A stretch of DNA of 64,000 nt from the NCBI GenBank assembly GCA_035556135.1, contig DATMFO010000002.1, positions 1-64,000 on the forward strand, in the 5' to 3' direction. The notes under the pieces were generated by a model. That model was given only the letters and a program-made list of their open reading frames with translations. It made no database searches and had not been told where the DNA came from. The translations under genes and the position numbers were made by a program. This document shows, one piece after another, positions 33,515 through 41,962 of the stretch (position 1 is its first letter; the number at the start of each line of letters is the position of its first letter). The DNA comes from ZC4RG30 sp035556135. GTDB lineage: Bacteria > Pseudomonadota > Gammaproteobacteria > Steroidobacterales > Steroidobacteraceae.

Positions 33515-34600
33515 GTGAAGACGACCAGGCGGAAGCTGAAATGGACGGCGGTGCTGGGCGCCTGCGCACTGGCGCTGGGAGTGGGTCAGGTGCAGGCCCA
33601 GGTGCAGACCCAGGTGCCCGAAGTGGTGGCCGGCGCCGCCAAGGCCCGCATGGAAACCATCAAGGTGAAGTCGCGCGAGATCGCCGGCAACCTGCTGGGC
33701 ACGCCAGCCGAGCGCGACGTGATCGTCATCCTGCCGCCCAGCTACGACAAGCAGCGCAGCCGCCGCTACCCGGTGGTCTATGCCCTGCACGGTTATTCCA
33801 TCGGCCCGGACCAGTGGGTGAAGGAAATCCACCTGCCGCAGACCGCCGAAGGCGCATTTGCCAGGGGCACGCCGGAAATGATCATCGTGCTCCCCAGCAG
33901 CAAGAACGAACACAACGGCGCGTTCTATTCCAACTCGATCACGACGGGCAATTTCGAGAACTTCATAGCCGATGAGCTGATCGAGCACATCGACCGCAAC
34001 TACCGCACGCTGGCACGCCCGGAAAGCCGCGGACTGGTGGGGCATTCCATGGGTGGGTACGGCGCCTCGCGCATCGGCGTGCGTCGGGCGGAGCGCTATG
34101 GCGCGCTGTACCTGATGGCGCCCTGCTGCCAGTCGCCGCAGACGCGCAGCCTCACGGTCGAGCAGGTCGCGCAGCTGGAGGCGCTGCCGTCGGTGCAGGC
34201 TGCCGCCAGCCTGCCGTTCGGCCTGCGCGGCACGCTGGCGCTGGCCTCGGCGTGGTCGCCGAACCCGAACAAGCCGCCGCTGTTCATCGACCTGCCGGTG
34301 GATTCAGCGGGCAAGGAGCGCCCGGAAATCCTCGCCAAGTGGACGGCCAACGCCACGCTGGCCTTCCTCGACCAGTACATCACCAAGGTGCGCGGCTACA
34401 AGGCCATTGCGATGGACGTGGGCGACAAGGATTCGCTGGTCACGGATACACGCCGGTTGCACGAGGCGCTCAAGGCGCAGGGCATTCCGAGCACCTTCGA
34501 GGTATATCCGGGTGACCACACCAGCCACGTGGCCTTCCGTTTCCAGGACCACGTGCTGCCTTTTTTCGGTCGCAACTTGTCGTTCAGGCAGGGCAAGTAG
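33515..34600 (+). CDS. Exported esterase-D-like alpha/beta hydrolase
   Basis: The 361-residue hydrolase belongs to the esterase D/mycolyltransferase-like group: HGYSIGPDQW near the oxyanion hole, nucleophile GHSMGG, an Asp in GDKDSL and a His in GDHTSH. A signal peptide covers about residues 1-27. GTG 33515 begins one base after the upstream stop, so translation is tightly coupled. The partner genes are an SGNH esterase and a ceramidase-like hydrolase. It likely cleaves a small carboxylic ester in the periplasm. Confidence 0.83.
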   Translation: MKTTRRKLKWTAVLGACALALGVGQVQAQVQTQVPEVVAGAAKARMETIKVKSREIAGNLLGTPAERDVIVILPPSYDKQRSRRYPVVYALHGYSIGPDQWVKEIHLPQTAEGAFARGTPEMIIVLPSSKNEHNGAFYSNSITTGNFENFIADELIEHIDRNYRTLARPESRGLVGHSMGGYGASRIGVRRAERYGALYLMAPCCQSPQTRSLTVEQVAQLEALPSVQAAASLPFGLRGTLALASAWSPNPNKPPLFIDLPVDSAGKERPEILAKWTANATLAFLDQYITKVRGYKAIAMDVGDKDSLVTDTRRLHEALKAQGIPSTFEVYPGDHTSHVAFRFQDHVLPFFGRNLSFRQGK

Positions 34601-34609
34601 CGCCCGGCA

Positions 34610-34634
34610 CCTGCCGCGCAGTTCCCGCGGCAGG
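34610..34634. terminator. Bidirectional hairpin between convergent hydrolase genes
   Basis: CCTGCCGCG and CGCGGCAGG form a perfect 9-bp stem with a 7-base loop, filling the 35-bp gap between the convergent stops at 34600 and 34636. Confidence 0.7.
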
Positions 34635-34635
34635 A

Positions 34636-35631
34636 TCAGTCCAGGCGCTTCTTTTCGATCGTCCAGGCCTTGTCGCGGCACAGGCCGCAGTCCTTGCCCG
34701 TGAAGTTGCGCGCCGCGCGCGCATCGCCGCGCAGCTGCCAGTCGAGCCACGCCACCACCGTGGTGGCGGCCTTGCCGCCATTGGGCTGCCAGTACGTGCC
34801 GCCATGACCCACGCCCAGCAGGTTGGCCAGCACCACGGGCACGTGGTTGATGCGGCTGAAATCATCCTTCGCGTTTCCGAAGGCGGTATCGGTCTCGCCG
34901 CCAATCACGTACAGCACCGGGCCGTGCAGCGACTGCAGGGCTGATTTGCGCACATCCATCTCGGGAATCGAGGAACTGGAGCCGTCCGCGAACAGGCCGC
35001 TGTTCATCATCACCAGGGTCTTCACCCGCGGGTCGGCGGCCACACGCATGGCCTGCGCACCACCGCAGCTGAAGCCGGAGGCGGCGACGGCGCGCGTGTC
35101 GATGCGGCCGTAGTAGGGGCTCTTCGGATCGGCATTCTGCGCAATGGCCCAGTCGATGGCCTGCAGCATGTCCTTGTAGCTGGAGCGCACGTTCAGTTCC
35201 GGCGCCTGGGTGGCGGCCGGCGGCGGACGCGGACCGGTGGCACCGGGGCCATTGAGGATGCGGCCCGGCGCGATGGCGAGATAACCGTGCGAGGCCACTT
35301 CCAGCAGGTGCAGGCGCGAGCTGGCCCCGTCATCCACACAGGCACCGTTGCCGAACACATAGATGCCAAGTTTCGTGCTGCCCAGCGCCGCGAGGTTGGC
35401 CGGCCGGTACAGCACCTGAGGTACGGGCGTGCGGATCTCCTCCTTGATGGCCGGGAAGCGGCCAGTGCCCGGTGTGTCTGGCGTCGCGTTCTGGCGAACG
35501 CGCTGTTCCTCTTCCCGGGCCCGCTCGGCCTCGGTCATCGTGGTCTGGAAAGGCAGCTCCTGCGCGGCCCATGCCGTCATTGCCACCAGACCGATAGCCA
35601 TCGCAATCATCGGACGAATTGCCTGACGCAT
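34636..35631 (-). CDS. Exported alpha/beta hydrolase, paralogue A
   Basis: This 331-residue protein has a signal peptide (1-23). An alpha/beta hydrolase domain has nucleophile GFSCGG, an Asp in GGETDTAF and a His in GVGHGGTYW. The C-terminus ends with a conserved DCGLCRDKAWTIEKK stretch, a possible disulfide. It is a clear paralogue of the protein at 52412-53344: both share a TPDTPGTG-P-KEEI segment, VLYRPAN/VVYRPAN, the ASHGYL-IA motif and the CGLC tail. The substrate is unknown. The start lies next to the left copy of a 38-bp repeat. Confidence 0.8.
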   Translation of the reverse strand: MRQAIRPMIAMAIGLVAMTAWAAQELPFQTTMTEAERAREEEQRVRQNATPDTPGTGRFPAIKEEIRTPVPQVLYRPANLAALGSTKLGIYVFGNGACVDDGASSRLHLLEVASHGYLAIAPGRILNGPGATGPRPPPAATQAPELNVRSSYKDMLQAIDWAIAQNADPKSPYYGRIDTRAVAASGFSCGGAQAMRVAADPRVKTLVMMNSGLFADGSSSSIPEMDVRKSALQSLHGPVLYVIGGETDTAFGNAKDDFSRINHVPVVLANLLGVGHGGTYWQPNGGKAATTVVAWLDWQLRGDARAARNFTGKDCGLCRDKAWTIEKKRLD

Positions 35632-35637
35632 GTGCCA

Positions 35638-35675
35638 CCCCCGCCAAATAGTTGTGAGCGGGCATTATCCCCGGA
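35638..35675. repeat. 38-bp direct repeat, left copy
   Basis: This copy matches 36688-36725 at 35 of 38 positions and in the same orientation, starting CCCCCGCCAAATAGTTGT. It lies in the 5' leader of the minus-strand hydrolase. The two copies flank a MarR/methyltransferase pair. Confidence 0.85.
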
Positions 35676-35744
35676 GATTCGCTGCAGGTCGATGCGCCGC
35701 TTCAGATGCAGCGGGGCGGGGTTGCGCCCGCATTGCCAACGTAA

Positions 35745-35777
35745 TTGACATTCACCGAGATCGTCAACTAGATTGAC
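35745..35777 (+). promoter_or_regulatory. Promoter and operator of the MarR gene (apparently leaderless)
   Basis: TTGACA at 35745-35750 is a consensus -35 box; TAGATT at 35769-35774 is a fair -10 with an 18-bp spacer. A palindrome GTCAA-CTAGA-TTGAC (35763-35777) covers the -10 box. Transcription would start almost at ATG 35782, and no Shine-Dalgarno is visible, so a leaderless, self-repressed transcript is likely. Confidence 0.55.
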
Positions 35778-35781
35778 AATC

Positions 35782-36225
35782 ATGCCGCAATCGACCGAGG
35801 ATCTGCTCTGGGAAGTCCGCCGCCTGTTCCGTGAACTGGCGCGTGCGGCCGACACCGCGCTCGCCCCGCTGGGCGTCACTGCCGCGGAACGCGCCCTGCT
35901 GGAGTTTCTGGCCCGCGCCAGGGGCCGGACCAGCCTTTCCGAAATCGCCCGCAGGCGCGCCGTCAGCCGGCAGCACGTGCACCAGACACTGGCGCGCCTG
36001 GATCCGGCCTGGGTGGTGCGTTTCGAGGACCCCGCCGACGCCCGCTCCGTTTCGATCGCCCTCAGCGACGCGGGCCGTGCGCTGTGGAAGCGCATCCGCG
36101 CCGTGGACAACGAGCTGCTGCGATGCGTGGAGGGGCAGGTAGACGAGCGCCGCATCCAGGCTGCGACCATCACGCTGCGGCGCATCCGCGCGGCCGTTCA
36201 GCCGGCCGGCGGGGAGATTCCATGA
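35782..36225 (+). CDS. MarR-family transcriptional regulator
   Basis: The 147-residue winged-helix regulator has a recognition region (SLSEIARRRAVSRQHVHQTLARL) and a wing (FEDPADARSVSIALSDAGR). It probably represses its own promoter through the palindrome at 35763-35777. ATG 35782 is preferred to TTG 35773 because the latter lies in the -10 region. Its stop overlaps the start of the methyltransferase-like gene (ATGA), so they act together. The pair is enclosed by direct repeats at 35638 and 36688. Confidence 0.85.
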   Translation: MPQSTEDLLWEVRRLFRELARAADTALAPLGVTAAERALLEFLARARGRTSLSEIARRRAVSRQHVHQTLARLDPAWVVRFEDPADARSVSIALSDAGRALWKRIRAVDNELLRCVEGQVDERRIQAATITLRRIRAAVQPAGGEIP

Positions 36226-36701
36226 TCGAGGTGCCGCAGCACTACCGGCAGTCGTCCATCCTGCCGCCGCGCGCCCTTCTGCTGGCAATGCTCTGCCAGG
36301 CGCCGCTGCTGGCCGCGGCGTGGCCGCCACGCCCCGGCCTCGTCACCCTTGCGGCCGGCACCGTGTTGCTGGCGGCCGGCATGATCCTGAACGTACTTGC
36401 GGCGCGCTGCTTTCGGCGCCGCGCCGTGGAAATCTGTCCCTTCGGCGCAACGCCCGCGTTGATCGAGGAGGGTCCGTTCCGGTTCTCGCGCAATCCCATG
36501 TATCTCGGGCTGGTTGCCCTGAGCGCCGGCTTCACCCTGGTCAGCGGTGTCCTGGCGAACCTCTGGATCTCGGTCGCCTATTTCATCTGGCTGCATCATG
36601 CCTATGTGCTGCCCGAGGAGCGCTTCCTGCGCCGGCAGTTCGGTGCAACATACGAGCGGTACGCCCAACGCATTCCGCGGTGGTTGGCCCCCGCCAAATA
36701 G
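36222..36701 (+). CDS. Isoprenylcysteine carboxyl methyltransferase-like membrane protein
   Basis: This 159-residue integral membrane protein has four hydrophobic segments and ICMT/PEMT-family motifs: EEGPFRFSRNPMYLG for S-adenosylmethionine binding and a C-terminal EERFLRRQFGATYERY-RIPRW. Bacterial members methylate small lipids or have unknown targets; no prenylated protein is expected here. It is coupled to the MarR gene. The last codons (APAK stop) fall inside the right copy of the 38-bp repeat. Confidence 0.78.
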   Translation: MIEVPQHYRQSSILPPRALLLAMLCQAPLLAAAWPPRPGLVTLAAGTVLLAAGMILNVLAARCFRRRAVEICPFGATPALIEEGPFRFSRNPMYLGLVALSAGFTLVSGVLANLWISVAYFIWLHHAYVLPEERFLRRQFGATYERYAQRIPRWLAPAK

Positions 36702-36725
36702 TTGTAAGCGGGCATCATCCTCGGA
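36688..36725. repeat. 38-bp direct repeat, right copy
   Basis: This copy has three mismatches to 35638-35675. It starts within the last codons of the methyltransferase-like gene, includes its TAG stop and runs into the leader of the GH3 gene. Confidence 0.85.
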
Positions 36726-36773
36726 CATATTCACCCCCGCCACTCGCGCGTGCAATTGCAGGGAGCATCGAGC

Positions 36774-39407
36774 ATGACGACCAGATTGTGGAAGCCGGCA
36801 CTTGTCGTACTCGCCCTGGCGGCGCTGGTAGCCACCGGGGTGGCCATGCAGCGGGGCAGGGTGGAGCCGTACCTGGATACGAGTCTGTCGCCCGCGCGCC
36901 GGGCTGCAGACCTGGTCGCGCGCATGACGCTGGAAGAGAAGGTGCTGCAGATGCAGAGCACCGCGCCCGCCATCGAGCGCCTGGGCGTGCCGGCGTACAA
37001 CTGGTGGAACGAAGCCCTGCACGGCGTGGTGCAGGGGCGGGCCACGGTGTTCCCGCAGGCCATCGGCCTCGCCGCCACCTGGGATACGCCGTTGATGCGG
37101 CGCGTGGCCGACGTGATCTCCACCGAGGCGCGCGCCAAATACCACGATGCGCAGACGCGGCCGCCACCCACCGGCCCCGAAGCCCTGGCGACGCTGCCCG
37201 GGCGCACCGCCGGGCTCACCTACTGGTCGCCCAACATCAACATCTTCCGTGACCCCAGGTGGGGACGCGGCCAGGAAACCTACGGCGAAGATCCTTATCT
37301 CGCCGGCCGCATGGGCGTGGCCTTCGTGCGGGGCATGCAAGGTGATGATCCCCGCTACCTGAAGACCGTCGCCACGCCCAAGCACTACGCCGTGCACAGC
37401 GGACCGGAACCGCAGCGGCATGTGTTCGATGCCCGCGTGAGCGAATACGACCTGGCGAACACCTACCTCGCCGCATTCCGCGACACTGTGGTGGAGGCGA
37501 AGGCCGGCTCCATCATGTGCGTGTACAACGCCGTGGCCGGCGTGCCCGGCTGCGCCAGCAGCGACCTGCTGCAGAAGCGGCTGCGCGAGGAGTGGGGCTT
37601 CGAGGGCTACGTGGTGAGCGACTGCGGCGCAGTGAACGATATCCACGCCAACCACAAGAAGACGGAAACCCTGGGCGAAGCGGCTGTGGCTGCGGTGAAG
37701 GCCGGCACCGATCTCACCTGCGGCACCGAGTACACCACGCTGGTGGAAGAAGTGAAGGCGGGCCGCATCAGCGAGGCAGAGATTGATCGCGCGCTCACGC
37801 GGCTAATGGAGGCGCGCATGCGCCTCGGCATGTTCGATCCGCAGGAGCGTGTGCCTTTTGCCAGCATCCCCATCACCGCCAATGACTCCCCTGAACATCG
37901 CGAAGTGGCGCGCGAAGCCGCGCGCAAGGCCATCGTGCTGCTGAAGAACGATGGGGTGCTGCCGCTGTCGCCCACCACGCGCAGCATCGCTGTCGTCGGG
38001 CCGGCGGCCGATGATCCGGTGTCACTGCTCGGCAACTACAACGGCATCTCCTCGAAGCAGGTCACGCCGCTGGCCGGACTGCAGGCGGCATTCCCCGCTG
38101 CGCGGCTGGGCTATGCGCTGGGTGCCAACTACACCGCCAGCACACATGCGCTGGTGGCTGGCGCCTTCCTGTCGACGCCGGACGGTGGTCCGGGGCTGCT
38201 CGCCGAATACTTCGACAATCCGGACCTGTCGGGCGAGCCGAAGCTGCGTCGAATCGAGCCGCGCGGCTATTTCAGCTCCGACATGGAAGATCCGGCCGTG
38301 CGCGGCGCGGTGGGCCGCACGGCGTACTCCATCCGCTGGACGGGCAAGCTCACGCCACGCGCCAGCGGCGAGTTCGATCTCACGGTGCGGCTGGGGACCT
38401 GGAACCGCAGCGCCCGCGCCAGCCTGTTCCTCGATGGCAAGGAGCTGTCGATCGGCACCGGACCGGTGACGCAGCAAACCTCCACGCAGCCGGCGACTGG
38501 GCCTGGCCGGCCGCCGCGGGCGAAGGTGCAGCTGGAAGCCGGCCGCAGTTATGACCTGCGCATCGACTACCACCAGCCCGGGTCCGGTGGATCGATGCAG
38601 CTGGGGTGGATTCCACCGGAAGCCGCCGCGCTGGCGGAGGCCGAGGCGCTGATCCGCCAGTCCGACGTGGCGCTGGTCTTCGTGGGTCTCAACAGCGAGC
38701 TGGAGGGCGAGGAACTGCGCGGCGTGAACATCCCCGGATTCCTCGGCGGCGACCGCACCACGCTCGACCTGCCCGTCCAGCAGGAAAACCTTGTGAAGGC
38801 GGCCATCGCCACCGGCAAGCCGGTGGTCGTGGTGCTCTCCAGCGGCAGCGCCATCGCAGCCAATCATGCGGCCGCGCGGGCTGGCGCAGTGGTGGTGTCC
38901 TGGTATGGCGGCGAAGAGGCGGGCTCCGCGATTGCCGATGTGCTTTCTGGCGCCGCCAATCCCGCCGGCCGGTTGCCGGTGACCTTCTATCGCAGCGTGG
39001 ACCAGTTGCCGCCCTTCACCGATTACGCCATGAAGGGCCGCACCTACCGCTACTTCACCGGCGAGCCGCTGTATCCCTTCGGTTACGGACTGAGCTACTC
39101 GAAGTTCGAATACACGGATCTCACGGCGCAACGCTCGGCCGATGGCGCCACCATCCGCGCCGCGGTGCGCAATGCATCTTCGCGAGATGGCGACGAGGTG
39201 GTGCAGCTGTATGTGGGCGGCGGGCCCGGAGAGGAGGCACCCATCCGCAACCTGCGCGGCTTCGAGCGCATCCATCTGCGGGCAGGGGAGACACGGGTGG
39301 TGGTGTTCAAGGTGCCGGCAACGGATCTGCCGCAGGCCGAAGTGGAAATCAGCGTCGGTGGCGGACAACCGGCGGCGGCGGTGCCACATGTGCGTGGCAG
39401 TCTCTGA
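36774..39407 (+). CDS. GH3 beta-glycosidase with PA14 insert
   Basis: This 877-residue exported enzyme has an N-terminal signal anchor, a GH3 (alpha/beta)8 domain with HALHGV-type substrate residues (NEALHGV) and nucleophile D283 in VVSDCGA, a PA14 carbohydrate-binding domain inserted at about 470-620 (GLLAEYFDN onward), the GH3 C-terminal domain and a final fibronectin-III-like domain. Family members release glucose or xylose from the ends of beta-glycosides. The usual SDW/SDY motif is SDC here. ATG 36774 follows GGGAG. It may complement the sugar-ester locus upstream, but no LacI-type site precedes it. Confidence 0.9.
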   Translation: MTTRLWKPALVVLALAALVATGVAMQRGRVEPYLDTSLSPARRAADLVARMTLEEKVLQMQSTAPAIERLGVPAYNWWNEALHGVVQGRATVFPQAIGLAATWDTPLMRRVADVISTEARAKYHDAQTRPPPTGPEALATLPGRTAGLTYWSPNINIFRDPRWGRGQETYGEDPYLAGRMGVAFVRGMQGDDPRYLKTVATPKHYAVHSGPEPQRHVFDARVSEYDLANTYLAAFRDTVVEAKAGSIMCVYNAVAGVPGCASSDLLQKRLREEWGFEGYVVSDCGAVNDIHANHKKTETLGEAAVAAVKAGTDLTCGTEYTTLVEEVKAGRISEAEIDRALTRLMEARMRLGMFDPQERVPFASIPITANDSPEHREVAREAARKAIVLLKNDGVLPLSPTTRSIAVVGPAADDPVSLLGNYNGISSKQVTPLAGLQAAFPAARLGYALGANYTASTHALVAGAFLSTPDGGPGLLAEYFDNPDLSGEPKLRRIEPRGYFSSDMEDPAVRGAVGRTAYSIRWTGKLTPRASGEFDLTVRLGTWNRSARASLFLDGKELSIGTGPVTQQTSTQPATGPGRPPRAKVQLEAGRSYDLRIDYHQPGSGGSMQLGWIPPEAAALAEAEALIRQSDVALVFVGLNSELEGEELRGVNIPGFLGGDRTTLDLPVQQENLVKAAIATGKPVVVVLSSGSAIAANHAAARAGAVVVSWYGGEEAGSAIADVLSGAANPAGRLPVTFYRSVDQLPPFTDYAMKGRTYRYFTGEPLYPFGYGLSYSKFEYTDLTAQRSADGATIRAAVRNASSRDGDEVVQLYVGGGPGEEAPIRNLRGFERIHLRAGETRVVVFKVPATDLPQAEVEISVGGGQPAAAVPHVRGSL

Positions 39408-39408
39408 T

Positions 39409-39431
39409 CCCCGGGAATTGATAGCCCCGGG
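39409..39431. terminator. Terminator-like repeat after the GH3 gene
   Basis: Two copies of CCCCGGG (39409-39415 and 39425-39431), each containing the palindrome CCCGGG, can pair as a 6-bp stem with a 10-base loop just after the GH3 stop. Another C/G run follows near 39470. Weak support. Confidence 0.35.
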
Positions 39432-39529
39432 CCGTCATTCAGCCGCCACGTCCCGGTAGCCCCCCCGGGGACCCGTTACATTCCGGACCTTCATTCGTCA
39501 TGAGGGCCGGGATGGACGGAGTCTTCATC

Positions 39530-40084
39530 ATGGCGGGAGACAGGCTCAGGCAGTTCGACACACTGGTGGCGCCGCACCTGGAGCGGCTGTTCCGTGTGGC
39601 GCACCGGTTGACCGGCAACACCGCCGATGCACGCGACCTGGTGCAGGACACGTGCGTTGCTGCCTGCGAGCGGCTGGCCGAGCTGGCCGGCACCACCCAC
39701 CCGGTACGGTGGTTGCTGCGCGTCCAGCACAACCGCTTCATCGATGGCGCACGGCGCCGCAAGCGGGCTCCGGTGTTCACACTGGATCTCTCTGCGCAGG
39801 CTGGCAGCATGCCCAGCAACGAACCCGGACCGGATGACCTGTTGCAGCAGGCGCAGGCGGAAATGGCCCTGGAGCGTGCCTTCCGGAAACTCGACGACAC
39901 GCAGCGCACGCTGCTCTCGCTGCGCGCCGAGGGCTACGACCTCGCAGAAATCGAGGCCATCACAGGCATAGGCAAGGAGGTGCTGCGCGCGCGACTGCAT
40001 CGTGCCCGCAACAGCCTGGCTCAGCGACTCGAGGAGCAGGGCCACGCGCCCGCGCGGCCGGTCCGGATCGGGAGTGGATCATGA
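39530..40084 (+). CDS. ECF-type RNA polymerase sigma factor
   Basis: This ECF sigma factor has about 184 residues. Region 2 contains LFRVAHRLTGNTADARDLVQDT, and region 4 has the FRKLDDTQRTLLSLRAEGYDLAEIEAITG helix-turn-helix followed by LRARLHRARNSL. Region 1.1 and most of region 3 are absent, as is usual. Three in-frame ATGs exist (39500, 39512, 39530); I chose 39530 because GGAG lies eight bases before it. Its stop overlaps the next start (ATGA), the usual sigma/anti-sigma arrangement. The regulated genes are unknown. Confidence 0.88.
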   Translation: MAGDRLRQFDTLVAPHLERLFRVAHRLTGNTADARDLVQDTCVAACERLAELAGTTHPVRWLLRVQHNRFIDGARRRKRAPVFTLDLSAQAGSMPSNEPGPDDLLQQAQAEMALERAFRKLDDTQRTLLSLRAEGYDLAEIEAITGIGKEVLRARLHRARNSLAQRLEEQGHAPARPVRIGSGS

Positions 40085-41925
40085 ACAGCCAGTACCTTGC
40101 CCAGCTGCTTGATGACGACGCCTTTGATGCGCTCGATGCGGGAAGCCGCACGGCGGCGCTGGCGCGACTGGCGGCATTGATGGATTGCCGCAATGAGTGG
40201 GAGCCGCACGCGCGCCTGGTCTCGCACCCTGTTCCGGCGATGCCGGCGGACCTGGTCGCCGACTGCCGCGCACTGGTTGCCTCTGGCCCCCAATCACGGC
40301 GCGGCCAGCGCCCGCACAGCAGGCTCATCCTGATTGGCGTGGTGGCTGTGGCGGCAGCTGCGGCGGCGCTGCTGGTGGCTTACCTGTGGCCAGTGGAAAG
40401 CGTGCCGCAGCAGGAAACACTCGCGGCGGCCCCGTCAACACCGGCCAACGACGGGCCGGTGCCTACGAGCAGAGGCGCGCCAGTCGCGCAGCCGGGCGCG
40501 GAGGCGGGCGAGGCGCCGCTGCCCGCCTTCCTCGTATTCGTGGCGCCCATACGCGAGCCGGAAGAGATCATTGCGTTGAGCAAGGGTGAGCCGCTGGGCT
40601 GGATAGGGGAACAGGTTGCCGAAATCGAACGCAATCCTGTCAGGAGGACCGCGTTCACCAGCTTCCGGACGGCGTTGATCGGCGAGCTGCAGCGGGTTCC
40701 CGGCATCCAGCTAGTGGAGTCGGAATCACAGCTGGGCGCGGCCATTGCCTCCGTCCCCGGATTCGCGGTTCGGATTGCCGGTTCGTACGGGATGTCAGAA
40801 GACGGAAAACTCTTCGACGTCGGAGCCCGCTACATCCAGATAACGGTAAGCGTGGTCAGGCCGGATCCTGATGGCACCATGCCCAAGCAGGCACCTGGGC
40901 TGCCCGTCATGGTGGCGCTTGATCTGGAGGGTGGGGCCTGCAGGATCAATGCCTCTGCCGCCACCTGCGGAAATGTTCACGAGCTGGCCAGCCATGCCGT
41001 GAAGCGGCTGCGGGAAACCGCATTTCCACCCGATGCTGAAATCACGCGCGAGCGACAGGCGCGGTTGATGAATGCAGCCCTGGAACCCGATGAGCGGTTC
41101 AAGGCGCTTGAGGAACTTCTCGGTCCACAGGGTCAGCACGGAAGGGCAGCAATGCGCGATCCGGCAAGCGTGCGCGGGCTGCTGGGCCTGGCTGCTTCCG
41201 CCGACCCCGCCCTGCGCGCCCGCCTCTGGCGGGCCATTCGCGGCATCGCCGAGCCGGATCTGCTCTCGCCGTTGCAGTCCGCGGCATTGAATGATGCTGA
41301 GGAAGCACGACTGGAGGCTGTGGTGACGCTGGCCGCTGACTTCGCGCAGGACGCTTCCGCCAGGGCGACGCTTGAGACGGTAGCCAACTCGGACAAGCGT
41401 GCGCTGGTTCGCGCGCTGGCCCAGCGCGGCTTGGCCGGCGAGGGTGTCTGGCGTGCCTATGTCAACGCCTCGCTGCGCGATGCGAACCGGCGGGCGGATG
41501 AGCGCATTGAAGCAGCCCTCTATGAGTACGAGTCCGTCGGCAGGCAGCCCATCAAGGACTCCTTCGCGCCGCGCCCGTATTTCGAGGTGCTGGACCAAGG
41601 AGCGATCGATGTCCTGGCGCGCCTCATCCCCGGGGCCGCCAAGGAAATGCCTGCGAGCGAGCTTCGCCTGCTCAGCATGGCAAGCATGCTGGCATCACGC
41701 GAGCGCGACAGCGATGCGGCAATTGATGCATTGCTGCACTTCCTGCAGCACGGCAGCAGCAGCAGCACGAGGAGGGGAGCGGTCGCCGACCTCGGGCGGT
41801 GGTACAAGGAGCACGAGCGTGTGCGTGCAGCATTGCGGGAGACGCTCCGGAATGACCCGGATCCGGCGGTGCGCGAGCGTGTCACGCAGGTGATGGGCGC
41901 TGCCTTCGCTTCCGCAGGACCCTGA
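40081..41925 (+). CDS. Membrane partner of the ECF sigma factor with HEAT-like repeats (putative anti-sigma)
   Basis: The protein has 614 residues: about 80 cytoplasmic residues, one membrane helix at 82-103 preceded by basic residues, a Pro/Ala-rich linker, a domain of about 190 residues beginning PLPAFLVFVAPIREPEE, and a C-terminal helical region (about 355-605) that reads like HEAT repeats. The topology fits an anti-sigma factor whose large periplasmic part senses a signal. The N-terminal part lacks the HxxxCxxC zinc motif of common anti-sigma domains, so binding must be unusual if it exists. Translational overlap with the sigma gene supports the pairing. Confidence 0.7.
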   Translation: MNSQYLAQLLDDDAFDALDAGSRTAALARLAALMDCRNEWEPHARLVSHPVPAMPADLVADCRALVASGPQSRRGQRPHSRLILIGVVAVAAAAAALLVAYLWPVESVPQQETLAAAPSTPANDGPVPTSRGAPVAQPGAEAGEAPLPAFLVFVAPIREPEEIIALSKGEPLGWIGEQVAEIERNPVRRTAFTSFRTALIGELQRVPGIQLVESESQLGAAIASVPGFAVRIAGSYGMSEDGKLFDVGARYIQITVSVVRPDPDGTMPKQAPGLPVMVALDLEGGACRINASAATCGNVHELASHAVKRLRETAFPPDAEITRERQARLMNAALEPDERFKALEELLGPQGQHGRAAMRDPASVRGLLGLAASADPALRARLWRAIRGIAEPDLLSPLQSAALNDAEEARLEAVVTLAADFAQDASARATLETVANSDKRALVRALAQRGLAGEGVWRAYVNASLRDANRRADERIEAALYEYESVGRQPIKDSFAPRPYFEVLDQGAIDVLARLIPGAAKEMPASELRLLSMASMLASRERDSDAAIDALLHFLQHGSSSSTRRGAVADLGRWYKEHERVRAALRETLRNDPDPAVRERVTQVMGAAFASAGP

Positions 41926-41962
41926 GCGCAGCCTGTTTGCCGGTTCCCCGCGGGACAGATTT

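Noticed and set aside
18074..34600. Interpretation as a polysaccharide utilisation locus for xylan or pectin
   Set aside because: No xylanase, pectinase or polysaccharide lyase is present; the only catabolic sugar core is sucrose phosphorylase plus fructokinase.
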